DNA of 8,823 bases. It comes from Pseudomonadales bacterium (lineage in GTDB: Bacteria; Pseudomonadota; Gammaproteobacteria; Pseudomonadales; Azotimanducaceae). Every line of letters starts with the position of its first letter. Position 1 is the first letter of the stretch. The notes below the pieces were generated by a model, which saw nothing but the letters and a program-made list of their open reading frames with translations, searched no databases and was not told the origin of the DNA. The stretch lies in NCBI GenBank assembly GCA_029244465.1, contig JAQWQN010000221.1:1-8823 (forward strand). The letters run 5' to 3'. The position numbers and the translations under genes were made by a program. This document shows positions 1-6,419 of this stretch, one piece after another.

Positions 1-211
1 CCTGGTCTTTCAACTGGGAGACTTCGACCTCGAGTTCATCCGCATCGGCTTCTGTTACCTCTGATTCTGGGGCTTCCATATCCGTTTCGGCATCTGCGGC
101 TGCATCGGCCGTATTCGTCTCTTGTTCCGCGCCCGCTTCTACTTGTTCCGCGCCCGCTTCTAAAGGTGCCTGTTTTTCTGAATCTTGACCAGGATCACGC
201 GCTTGTGCCAT
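1..211 (-). CDS. grpE: GrpE nucleotide exchange factor, N-terminal part (cut by window edge)
   Basis: Seventy codons from an ATG at 209-211 read leftward off the window. The visible protein is almost entirely the acidic, low-complexity N-terminal tail seen in many GrpE proteins, rich in Glu, Ala and Asp. It ends in a Leu/Val/Glu heptad-like stretch (ELEVEVSQLKDQ) where the long coiled coil of GrpE would begin. GrpE releases ADP from DnaK in the cytoplasm. The diagnostic C-terminal beta-domain lies outside the window, so the name rests on the acidic tail, the coiled-coil onset, the position just downstream of hrcA and the sigma-32-like promoter. An in-frame 21-bp duplication lies in the tail. 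No strong Shine-Dalgarno is visible; AAGAA lies just upstream of the ATG. Confidence 0.82.
   Translation of the reverse strand, partial: MAQARDPGQDSEKQAPLEAGAEQVEAGAEQETNTADAAADAETDMEAPESEVTEADADELEVEVSQLKDQ
121..162. repeat. Perfect 21-bp tandem duplication inside grpE
   Basis: Positions 121-141 and 142-162 are identical. The unit is seven codons long and keeps the frame, giving EAGAEQ twice (EAGAEQVEAGAEQE) in the acidic tail of GrpE. The exact identity, including third codon positions, indicates a recent slippage or duplication event. The tail is variable in this family, so little effect on function is expected. Confidence 0.9.
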
Positions 212-239
212 TTCTTAATCCACACACATTGGGTCCGCG

Positions 240-271
240 AGTATATGAGGTCGTAAGGCTCAAATTACAAG
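240..271 (-). promoter_or_regulatory. Sigma-32-type heat-shock promoter of grpE
   Basis: On the minus strand CTTGTAA (265-271) is followed after 14 nt by CCTCATAT (243-250). The sigma-32 consensus is CTTGAAA, 13-15 nt, CCCCATNT, so only one position differs in each box. Transcription would start near 236, about 25 nt before the grpE ATG. A TATACT hexamer (240-245) overlaps the downstream box and could serve sigma-70. Heat-shock control of grpE fits this well. The call is based on pattern match only. Confidence 0.65.
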
Positions 272-291
272 GGTAAGATCGAAAAAAGATA

Positions 292-1356
292 TCAGCCGTT
301 GCGCATTGCAGCACTCAGAAGCCGAGCCGTAACGTCCACAACCGGGATCACATCTTTGTAGTCCATGCGCGTAGGTCCAATAACGCCGAGAACACCTGCC
401 ACCTCACCGCTGACCTCATAGGATGCGGTGACCAGTGACATATCCCCAAGTGGGCCATAACCGGACTCTTCGCCGATGAAAAGTTGCACGCCTGTGCTCA
501 CAAGACAACGATCGAGTAAGTGCAGCACTCTGCCTTTGCGGGAAACCGCATCAAACAGAACTTTCACGGTATTCGTATCAGCACTGAAATCAAGCAAGCG
601 GCTTTCGCCGCGAACAACGAGTTCCTGCCCGGGGCCCTCATCGTCAGACTCGCCAAATACAGCACTCGCGACATCAAGTGCCGACTGCATAAGGCCATCC
701 ATCTTGTCTTTGTCAGCTTGCATGCTGGAAATGATCGAATGGCGAATGTCGAGAAGTGAGAGGCCACCAAACTGTCGATTGATGAAGTTCGCCGCCTGAG
801 TCAGATCGATATCCGTAAATTCTTTTTCCGTGTGTATGACTCGATTCTGAACTTCGCGGTCGTTCAAGACCAAGATCACCAGGATACGTTCAGCATCGAG
901 ACGAACGAATTCGATGTGACGAAGACTCACCTGGTTTCTCAGTGGCGTCGTGATCAAACAGGTCATTTGCGTAATCTGTGACATGATATCCGATGCGCTC
1001 GTTACGAGATCATTGGGCGATAGGTCTGGATTCAGCTCTGCCTCTAGTTCTCGAATTCGATCTGCGCCCCAAGGCTCATAGCTCAACAACGAATCGACGA
1101 AAAACCGATAGCCTTGGTTAGTGGGCACTTTACCGGCAGACGTATGCGGCGACTTCACCAGACCAGCCAATTCCAAGTCACCCATAATGCTGCGCACGGT
1201 GGCGCTGGACACACCGACTTGTGGCAGCATTGCCAGCGTTTTTGAAGCAACCGGGATACCGTCGGCGATATATTGCTCGACCAAAAACTTAAACAGCTGT
1301 CGGGCACGGTCACCAACTTGGCTTTGCAACTGCTTATTTATCGACTCGTTCGTCAT
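292..1356 (-). CDS. hrcA: Heat-inducible transcription repressor HrcA
   Basis: HrcA is a cytoplasmic repressor that binds CIRCE operators before chaperone genes and is kept active by GroEL. From the ATG at 1354-1356 the protein has 354 residues, close to the family length. Residues 14-85 form the winged-helix DNA-binding domain, with the hallmarks SSATVRSIMGDLE (50-62) and HTSAGKVPTNQGYRFFVD (71-88). The C-terminal GVLGVIGPTRMDY (321-333) is the other family signature, and the middle holds the GAF-like dimerisation region. A TTG at 1420-1422 would add 22 residues unlike HrcA, so the ATG is preferred. AGG lies only 2 nt before the ATG, a poor spacing. grpE follows 80 nt downstream and recN is divergent. 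No canonical CIRCE is seen at hrcA or grpE. Confidence 0.95.
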   Translation of the reverse strand: MTNESINKQLQSQVGDRARQLFKFLVEQYIADGIPVASKTLAMLPQVGVSSATVRSIMGDLELAGLVKSPHTSAGKVPTNQGYRFFVDSLLSYEPWGADRIRELEAELNPDLSPNDLVTSASDIMSQITQMTCLITTPLRNQVSLRHIEFVRLDAERILVILVLNDREVQNRVIHTEKEFTDIDLTQAANFINRQFGGLSLLDIRHSIISSMQADKDKMDGLMQSALDVASAVFGESDDEGPGQELVVRGESRLLDFSADTNTVKVLFDAVSRKGRVLHLLDRCLVSTGVQLFIGEESGYGPLGDMSLVTASYEVSGEVAGVLGVIGPTRMDYKDVIPVVDVTARLLSAAMRNG

Positions 1357-1433
1357 TACCTGAGAATATAGCGCAAATCTCGACGGCTCGTTGTGGTTAA
1401 TGTATTTCAACTCGTCGACCAACTTAGATTAAT

Positions 1434-1465
1434 CTCCGATCCGGCAAAACTCCGATCTGGCAAAA
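1434..1465. repeat. 16-bp tandem direct repeat in the hrcA/recN divergent spacer
   Basis: CTCCGATCCGGCAAAA (1434-1449) is followed directly by CTCCGATCTGGCAAAA (1450-1465), with a single mismatch. It lies outside both genes, 20 nt before the recN ATG and about 78 nt upstream of the chosen hrcA ATG. Abutting repeats in a divergent promoter region could be paired operator sites or just slippage. No regulator is recognised for this sequence. Confidence 0.85.
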
Positions 1466-1484
1466 AATGCTCTAACAGCCGTCA

Positions 1485-3131
1485 ATGCTCAAACAACTTA
1501 CCCTCAAGAATTTTGTCTTAGTCGAATCTCTCGACATCGACTTCCGCAGTGGCTTTACCACCATAACCGGCGAGTCTGGGGCCGGTAAATCAATCTTGCT
1601 GAGCGCCCTTGGCCTTCTACTCGGTGAACGGGCAAACACAGAAGCGATAAGACCAGGTGCGGCAAAAGCAGACGTATCCGCCGAGTTCGACCTCAGCAAT
1701 CTTCCGGTGCTCCAAATGCAATTGGCAAGCGACGCATTAGACGGCGATGAACCCACTCAATGCCTCATTCGGCGCGTTGTCTCAAACCAAGGGCGATCTC
1801 GTGCCTTCGTCAACGGCATACCTGTCACCACCCAATACCTGCGCAAGATGGGACAACAGCTTGTTGAAGTGCATGGGCAGAACGAGCATCAGAGCCTGAA
1901 CAATCGAACCAATCAGCTCAATCTGCTCGATGACTTCGCAGCGTTGACGAACAAAGTAGAGAAAGTCAGAAGCGGTTGGTCACATTGGCAAAGGGCTGTG
2001 CAAGAGATCGCCGCACTGGAGGCGATCCACAACTCAACAGCTGATCGCAAAGATCTCTTAACTTACCAGTTGGATGAATTGCAGACCCTGGCATTGGCCG
2101 CCGGTGAGTTCGACCGTATCGAAAAAGAGCACAAGCGTCTGGCGAATGCGCAAACAACACTCGAGTCCCTGTTCAGTGCAAGCCAAGCGTTGGAGGACGT
2201 CGATCCGCTTCGGCACGCAAGTTCCGCGCTTACCACGATTCGAGACGACCACGATGCAATCACCTCCGCCAGAGCTAATCTGACAGACGCATTGAGTCTC
2301 ATCGACGATGCGGCGCATGACTTGCGCCGATATCAGGAACAAGTTGTCATCGACCCAGAAGCGCTGCGTTCCATGGAAGAACGTTTGAATGCCATATTGG
2401 ATCTCGCCCGAAAGCACAAAGTGGCCGGCAACACGCTGCATCTACAGACAGAGCGCCTCGAAGAGGAGCTTAACGGACTTGAGGCCGATGACTCACGGTT
2501 ATTGAGTCTCACAGCTAAACTGACTGGGTTGGAAGTAACTTATCGCAAAGCTGCCAAAAGCCTATCCAGCGCCCGCCGCAAAGCCGGTCCAAAGTTCTCG
2601 ACAATGGTCGGGCACTATATGCAATTGCTCGGGATCAGTGACGGCGCCTTTGCCATTGAGTTTGAAGACGCCGAATGGGAACTCGGCATGGAACGCGTCA
2701 GCTACATGATCACCACTAACCCGAATTTCCCAGCCGGCAACCTCACTCAAATCGCTTCCGGCGGCGAGCAAACTCGAATCGCCTTGGCCATCCAAATTGT
2801 CGCCGCAGAACATAGCGCCCTGCCCTGTCTAATCTTGGACGAGGCCGACGTTGGCGTCGGCGGTACGACCGCGGACACAGTTGGTCGCATCCTAAGAAAC
2901 CTTGGTGAACACACTCAAGTCATCTGCATAACACACGCACCTCAAGTCGCAGCGCTTGGCAACAATCACTTTAGGGTCACCAAACAAGACGAACATACAG
3001 ATATTGAAAATCTTGATGATGCCCGTCGCATCGACGAGCTAGCTCGGATGTTGGCAGGGGCTGGCATCACTGATCAAACTCGAGACTACGCTGCCTCACT
3101 CCTGCAAGCCTCAACGGAAGAGCCACACTAA
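1485..3131 (+). CDS. recN: DNA repair protein RecN (SMC-like ATPase)
   Basis: RecN is an SMC-related cytoplasmic ATPase that acts on DNA double-strand breaks and helps RecA-dependent recombination. The 548-residue length is normal. The N-terminal head has Walker A GESGAGKS (29-36) and the conserved VHGQNEHQSL (129-138). A shortened coiled-coil arm spans about residues 155-370, with Glu/Leu/Arg-rich helices. The C-terminal head has the ABC signature ASGGEQTRIAL (424-434), Walker B CLILDEAD (448-455), the switch histidine in THAPQVAA (483-490) and the family tail RRIDELARMLAGA (514-526). The start MLKQLTLKNF aligns with known RecN N-termini. There is no recognisable Shine-Dalgarno before the ATG. 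recN is usually under SOS control, but no CTGT-N8-ACAG LexA box is visible in 1357-1484. bamE follows after 82 nt. Confidence 0.97.
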   Translation: MLKQLTLKNFVLVESLDIDFRSGFTTITGESGAGKSILLSALGLLLGERANTEAIRPGAAKADVSAEFDLSNLPVLQMQLASDALDGDEPTQCLIRRVVSNQGRSRAFVNGIPVTTQYLRKMGQQLVEVHGQNEHQSLNNRTNQLNLLDDFAALTNKVEKVRSGWSHWQRAVQEIAALEAIHNSTADRKDLLTYQLDELQTLALAAGEFDRIEKEHKRLANAQTTLESLFSASQALEDVDPLRHASSALTTIRDDHDAITSARANLTDALSLIDDAAHDLRRYQEQVVIDPEALRSMEERLNAILDLARKHKVAGNTLHLQTERLEEELNGLEADDSRLLSLTAKLTGLEVTYRKAAKSLSSARRKAGPKFSTMVGHYMQLLGISDGAFAIEFEDAEWELGMERVSYMITTNPNFPAGNLTQIASGGEQTRIALAIQIVAAEHSALPCLILDEADVGVGGTTADTVGRILRNLGEHTQVICITHAPQVAALGNNHFRVTKQDEHTDIENLDDARRIDELARMLAGAGITDQTRDYAASLLQASTEEPH

Positions 3132-3198
3132 CGGACATTTTCAAGATGGCAATCGAGCGGACATTCGCTACTATGCCGCGTCAGCTTAATGTCATCAA

Positions 3199-3203
3199 AA
3201 GGA
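3199..3203 (+). promoter_or_regulatory. Ribosome binding site supporting the bamE TTG start
   Basis: AAGGA at 3199-3203 lies 10 nt before the TTG at 3214-3216. No ATG or GTG in this frame between here and codon 50 would keep the signal peptide, so this site decides the start. Confidence 0.6.
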
Positions 3204-3213
3204 CGAAGACACC

Positions 3214-3621
3214 TTGACCCGTTATCGACTTGCCAAAATTGGCCTCATTCTCTGTATTAGCAGCACCTCACTCGCCGCGTGCAGCTTTTCTGTGCCTAGC
3301 CTCAAGTTGCCGCGCGTACACAAAATCAGTGTCCAGCAGGGCAATCTCGTCACGCAGGAAATGGTTGATCAATTGAAGCCCGGTATGAGCCGGGAACAAG
3401 TGGCCTACATCATGGGCGAACCCATCTTCCGCAATACGTTCAACGAACAACGCTGGGATTACGTTTATACGATCAGCGTGCCAGGATATTTCGAGTCCGA
3501 CATGAAAATGAGCCTGTTTTTTGAAGATGGATCTCTCGCCTACTTCACCGGCGATCTCGCCCCGACAGAACCTGACGGCGAAAGCGAAGACGTCACAACA
3601 AGCGAGGTCGCACCTAGCTAA
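3214..3621 (+). CDS. bamE: Outer membrane protein assembly lipoprotein BamE (SmpA/OmlA)
   Basis: BamE is a small lipoprotein of the BAM complex, which inserts beta-barrel proteins into the outer membrane, where it binds BamD and stabilises the complex. The 135-residue protein has a lipoprotein signal peptide: basic MTRYRLAK, a hydrophobic core, then lipobox LAAC with the lipidated Cys at 23. The mature part has QGN (42-44), the conserved KPGMSREQVAYIMGEP (55-70) and WDYVY (81-85), as in the SmpA/OmlA fold. The last ~25 residues are acidic and probably disordered. A TTG start is needed because the first Met after it is residue 50, inside the domain. The order recN then bamE matches E. coli; the fur gene found between them in pseudomonads is absent. 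bamE converges with rnfH, with 17 nt between the stop codons. Confidence 0.95.
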   Translation: MTRYRLAKIGLILCISSTSLAACSFSVPSLKLPRVHKISVQQGNLVTQEMVDQLKPGMSREQVAYIMGEPIFRNTFNEQRWDYVYTISVPGYFESDMKMSLFFEDGSLAYFTGDLAPTEPDGESEDVTTSEVAPS

Positions 3622-3638
3622 CTAAACCACTGATTCGA

Positions 3639-3944
3639 TTAACCGGTTGGCAACCGTTTCTGCTGCTCCAGCGCTCGGCGTCGCCGCGCTTCTTTCGCAT
3701 CAATCTGCAAAGGACGATAGATTTCTAGCCGGTCGCCGTCATTAAGCACAGCAGACCGATCTTGCACTGCACCAAAAACACCAACTGTGTGGGCAGATAA
3801 TTCAAGTTCAGAGAAATGGCTTCGCACTAATTCTAAGGCTTTTTCAACGGTATCACCGTCAGTCAGATCGAGTGTCACTATTTTTTGTTCAGTAGGCGTC
3901 GCGTAGACAACGCTAACCGCAATCGCTGTTTGCTTATCAGCCAT
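3639..3944 (-). CDS. rnfH: RnfH family ubiquitin-like protein (UPF0125, YfjF)
   Basis: This 101-residue protein belongs to the RnfH family, small beta-grasp proteins named from association with the Rnf electron transport genes; the biochemical role is not settled. Family marks are VVYATPTEQ (12-20), VGVFGAV (54-60), and the best conserved piece LNDGDRLEIYRPL (67-79) followed by DAKEARRRRA (82-91). The ATG lies 2 nt after the ratA stop, and its GAGG ribosome site is inside the 3' end of ratA, so the two are likely translationally coupled. It is the last gene of the transporter-ratA-rnfH unit. The tail-to-tail junction with bamE leaves no room for a separate terminator, and none is seen. Confidence 0.93.
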   Translation of the reverse strand: MADKQTAIAVSVVYATPTEQKIVTLDLTDGDTVEKALELVRSHFSELELSAHTVGVFGAVQDRSAVLNDGDRLEIYRPLQIDAKEARRRRALEQQKRLPTG

Positions 3945-3946
3945 TA

Positions 3947-4381
3947 TCAGACCTCGCCCGCTACAGCTGCCTCGATGCGGCGAGAAAATGCATCAACCAT
4001 CTTGTTCGCGAGCGGTCGCACCATGCCGCCAAGCATTATCTCTAGGCCACCTGCTAACTCGTAATCGATATCGATCTCTACTCGGCAGCCGAGATCACCG
4101 ATGGGTTTGAACGACCACGCGCCCTCCAGTCTTCGAAAAGGACCTTCCTTCAGCACCATCTTTATTGCGTGACTCTCATGAGTGTTCAACGTCACAAACG
4201 CATAGGTCATTCCAGAACCGTGCACCGTTACTTTGGCTTCAACAACATCATCTTCACACTTGTGAATGGCAACGGTACGGCAACCCGGTAAAAATTCAGG
4301 ATAACGCCTTACTTCCGCCACGACTCTATAAGCAATTTCGACGGGCGCCTCGAGCAGCGCCGACTTGCTTATTCTACTCAC
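3947..4381 (-). CDS. ratA: RatA/COQ10-type START-domain protein (toxin/ubiquinone-binding family)
   Basis: The protein is a 144-residue single-domain polyketide cyclase/START (SRPBCC) protein of the RatA/Coq10 family. E. coli RatA has been reported to block 70S ribosome assembly, while Coq10 relatives bind ubiquinone, so the true role here is open. Visible family marks are ISKSALLEAPVE (4-15), YPEFLPGC (27-34), the GPFRRLEGAWSF strand (80-91) and the C-terminal helix LANKMVDAFSRRI (124-136). The start is the GTG at 4379-4381, because the family begins with this SRIS/QISR strand. The frame is open upstream to 4468, but those residues only shadow the transporter gene. GTG overlaps the transporter TGA by 4 nt (GTGA), pointing to coupled translation, and rnfH follows after 2 nt. 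Confidence 0.93.
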   Translation of the reverse strand: MSRISKSALLEAPVEIAYRVVAEVRRYPEFLPGCRTVAIHKCEDDVVEAKVTVHGSGMTYAFVTLNTHESHAIKMVLKEGPFRRLEGAWSFKPIGDLGCRVEIDIDYELAGGLEIMLGGMVRPLANKMVDAFSRRIEAAVAGEV

Positions 4382-5757
4382 GCCAGATTCGAAAATAATG
4401 GCAGGACGGTATACACAAATATAACAAGTACACAAACGGGAGCGACAACCCCGCCCAAAAGCTTCCAAAGTACGCTCAGAAACCCACTCTTGATACCTAA
4501 CTGCTCACCCACCGCAGTCTGCGGCAATACCCAGACTGCAAAAACTGCAATCAACATTCCACCCAGCGGCAACATGATGTTCTGAGACAGATAGTCCACA
4601 AAGTCGAAGACCGTCATTTGACCGACAATGTAACCGGTCGACCAAATGTTGAATGAGAAGACCGTGCCTAAACCCAGAATCCAACACATCACGCCGAGGC
4701 TAATAGCAACTCTCTTGCGCTTCGCGTTGTACTCCTCAACCAGGTAGGAAAGCGCCGGCTCAGTCAGAGAGATCGCTGACGTAATCGCCGCGAAACTTAC
4801 CAGCATGAAAAAGATCGTGCCAAATAATGCGCCCATGGGAAGGTGTCCGAACGCCAGCGGGATCGTGATAAACATCAACCCTGGCCCCTGGCCCGCCTCA
4901 AGACCATTGGCAAACACAATCGGGAAGATAACGACGCCCGCAGCGACGGCCACAAATGTGTCCAACAAGGCGATTATGACGACCGTTTTACCGATACTGA
5001 TATTTTCCGGCAGGTAGGACCCATAGGCCATCATTGCACCCATGCCTAGACTCAACGTAAAAAAAGCCTGTCCCAAGGCAACAAGCCACGTTTCTCCCGA
5101 CACCGCCTCAAAGCGGGTATCGAACATGAATGCCAGTCCCTGCTCGAAGCCAGCAGAGGTAAATGAATAGCCTAGAAGAACAACCAGCAGCACAAACAAA
5201 AGTGGCATGAACCAGCGAATGGCAGATTCCAACCCTCGCGAAACGCCGCGCCCCACGATCCAAATTGTTAGGACCATAAATAGGGCATGCCAGAACATGA
5301 GTTGGATGGGACTGGCCAGGAAGTCATTATAAGCGAGTGCCGCCCCTTCGGCGCTAATGGCTGTAAACGTACCCTGAGCCGTCAATAAGACGTAGTTCAA
5401 TGCCCACCCCGCAATCACAGCGTAATAGGAAAGAATCAAGAAACCCGCAACCACACCCATCCACCCAATAAATGCCCAGTGACGACTCACCCCCGCTTTA
5501 TCGGCAAGCTTGCGCATCGCATGGATTGGGCTTGACCGAGCGGTACGGCCTAACATCACCTCACAGATCATGATCGGTATCCCAACGATACCGACACAGA
5601 CCAAATAGATTAGGACGAACGCGCCACCGCCGTTTTCACCAGCGATATAAGGGAATTTCCAGATGTTACCAAGGCCGACGGCTGAACCAGCAGCGGCGAG
5701 AACAAAAACCCAGCGATTCGACCACATGCCGCGGCCAGAATCTGAACCCGATGCCAT
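4378..5757 (-). CDS. Sodium-dependent neurotransmitter:sodium symporter (NSS/SNF) family transporter
   Basis: This 459-residue inner-membrane protein has the LeuT fold and should take up an amino acid or related amine with Na+; the substrate cannot be read from the sequence. About 11 membrane helices are visible. The family signature GSAVGLGNIWKFPY (24-37) with ENGGGAF (41-47) marks TM1-2. By analogy to LeuT, sodium-site residues are kept: A26, V27 and N31 in TM1, T234 in TFSLG-like FTLSLGMG (233-240), and A323, T326 and S327 in TM8. The LeuT gate Arg30 is Lys34 here, with Asp388 a likely partner. The start ATG (5755-5757) has GGA about 7 nt upstream. The gene overlaps ratA by 4 nt and is divergent from smpB. 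It is absent from the equivalent E. coli cluster. Confidence 0.95.
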   Translation of the reverse strand: MASGSDSGRGMWSNRWVFVLAAAGSAVGLGNIWKFPYIAGENGGGAFVLIYLVCVGIVGIPIMICEVMLGRTARSSPIHAMRKLADKAGVSRHWAFIGWMGVVAGFLILSYYAVIAGWALNYVLLTAQGTFTAISAEGAALAYNDFLASPIQLMFWHALFMVLTIWIVGRGVSRGLESAIRWFMPLLFVLLVVLLGYSFTSAGFEQGLAFMFDTRFEAVSGETWLVALGQAFFTLSLGMGAMMAYGSYLPENISIGKTVVIIALLDTFVAVAAGVVIFPIVFANGLEAGQGPGLMFITIPLAFGHLPMGALFGTIFFMLVSFAAITSAISLTEPALSYLVEEYNAKRKRVAISLGVMCWILGLGTVFSFNIWSTGYIVGQMTVFDFVDYLSQNIMLPLGGMLIAVFAVWVLPQTAVGEQLGIKSGFLSVLWKLLGGVVAPVCVLVIFVYTVLPLFSNLA

Positions 5758-5827
5758 GACTTATCCATCAGAAGAATTAGGCCAGCATTCTACCGAACAG
5801 ATCCCTCGCTACGCCATGAGTTTGCAG

Positions 5828-5836
5828 TGTTATACT
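5828..5836 (+). promoter_or_regulatory. Extended -10 promoter of smpB
   Basis: TG (5828-5829), one base, then TATACT (5831-5836) is a good sigma-70 extended -10 element. There is no convincing -35 hexamer 16-18 nt upstream, which extended -10 promoters do not need. The start would be near 5843, giving a leader of about 47 nt before the smpB ATG. Confidence 0.55.
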
Positions 5837-5847
5837 TAGTGCCTTTG

Positions 5848-5862
5848 CGCGCCTAGGGCGCG
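5848..5862 (+). promoter_or_regulatory. GC-rich hairpin at the 5' end of the smpB leader
   Basis: CGCGCC (5848-5853), loop TAG, GGCGCG (5857-5862) form a perfect six-pair stem, extendable by one G-U pair (5847/5863). It begins about 5 nt after the predicted transcription start. It is not followed by a T-run in either direction, so it is not a standard terminator. It could protect the mRNA 5' end or be a protein site. Confidence 0.45.
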
Positions 5863-5889
5863 TTACCAACTCCAAAAGCGCAAAACGCA

Positions 5890-6384
5890 ATGAGCAGTAA
5901 AGCAAACGGCAAAAAGAAATCGCAGGCGAACGCAGGCGCGATTGCGCAAAACAAGCGTGCCCGCCATGACTACCTGCTCGAACAAAAATTTGAGGCGGGG
6001 ATCGCTTTGCAGGGTTGGGAAGTAAAGGCGATTCGGGATGGACGCGTGCAACTCACTGAAAGCTTTATCAATCTCCACCAAGGAGAGGCCTATCTTGCCA
6101 GTGCTAACATAACACCGTTGCTTGCTGCCAGCACACACGTCGTTGCGGAACCACAGCGTCTCAGAAAATTACTACTCCATACCCGGGAGCTGGCGCAGAT
6201 TTTCGTTGCTACCCAACAACGCGGTTATACCTGTATCCCGACCGCGATGTATTGGAAGGGCAACCACATCAAGGTTGAAATCGCACTAGGCAGGGGTAAG
6301 AAACAACACGACAAACGTGCTTCTACAAAAGACAAAGATTGGCAGCGAGACAAAGAACGATTAATGAAGGCGACGCATCGCTAA
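5890..6384 (+). CDS. smpB: SsrA-binding protein SmpB
   Basis: SmpB binds the tRNA-like part of tmRNA and takes it to stalled ribosomes, mimicking the anticodon arm, so that nascent chains are tagged and ribosomes freed. The 164-residue length is usual. Marks in order: NKRARHDY (21-28), EAGIALQGWEVKAIR (35-49), ANITP (72-76) with STHVV (81-85), RKLLLH (92-97), YWKG (121-124), GKKQHDKR (136-143), and the basic C-terminal tail with DWQRDKERLMKATHR (150-164) that enters the decoding path. The ATG is the only start matching the family. No clear Shine-Dalgarno precedes it. Its partner RNA ssrA begins 2.4 kb downstream on the same strand, split from it by three leftward genes. It converges with the RibH-like gene, with 35 nt between. 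Confidence 0.97.
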   Translation: MSSKANGKKKSQANAGAIAQNKRARHDYLLEQKFEAGIALQGWEVKAIRDGRVQLTESFINLHQGEAYLASANITPLLAASTHVVAEPQRLRKLLLHTRELAQIFVATQQRGYTCIPTAMYWKGNHIKVEIALGRGKKQHDKRASTKDKDWQRDKERLMKATHR

Positions 6385-6419
6385 CCTGCCGTCATCCAGC
6401 GCACGATGAACCTTTTAGA

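Noticed and set aside
661..682. CIRCE-like AGCACTC...AGTGCC inside hrcA
   Set aside because: Only the inner bases match, the spacing is off by one, and it lies in coding sequence with no promoter nearby.
1357..1422. N-terminal extension of HrcA from the TTG at 1422
   Set aside because: The extra 22 residues do not resemble HrcA, and the ATG gives a normal 354-residue protein, though a GGAG lies upstream of the TTG.
3132..3165. CGGACATT twice, 26 bp apart, between recN and bamE
   Set aside because: Eight bases is too short to be meaningful without other copies; no promoter boxes of quality accompany it.
3622..3660. AACCGGTT and CGGTTGGCAACCG palindromes near the rnfH stop
   Set aside because: Very short stems, with at most a 1-nt loop, at the end of coding sequence; no T-run of terminator quality.
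4382..4468. N-terminal extension of RatA to 4468
   Set aside because: The stretch only shadows the 3' end of the transporter gene, and the family begins at the GTG at 4381.
6385..6419. Search for a bidirectional terminator between smpB and the RibH-like gene
   Set aside because: No stable stem followed by a T-run is visible in the 35-nt gap; the same holds for the 17-nt bamE/rnfH gap.
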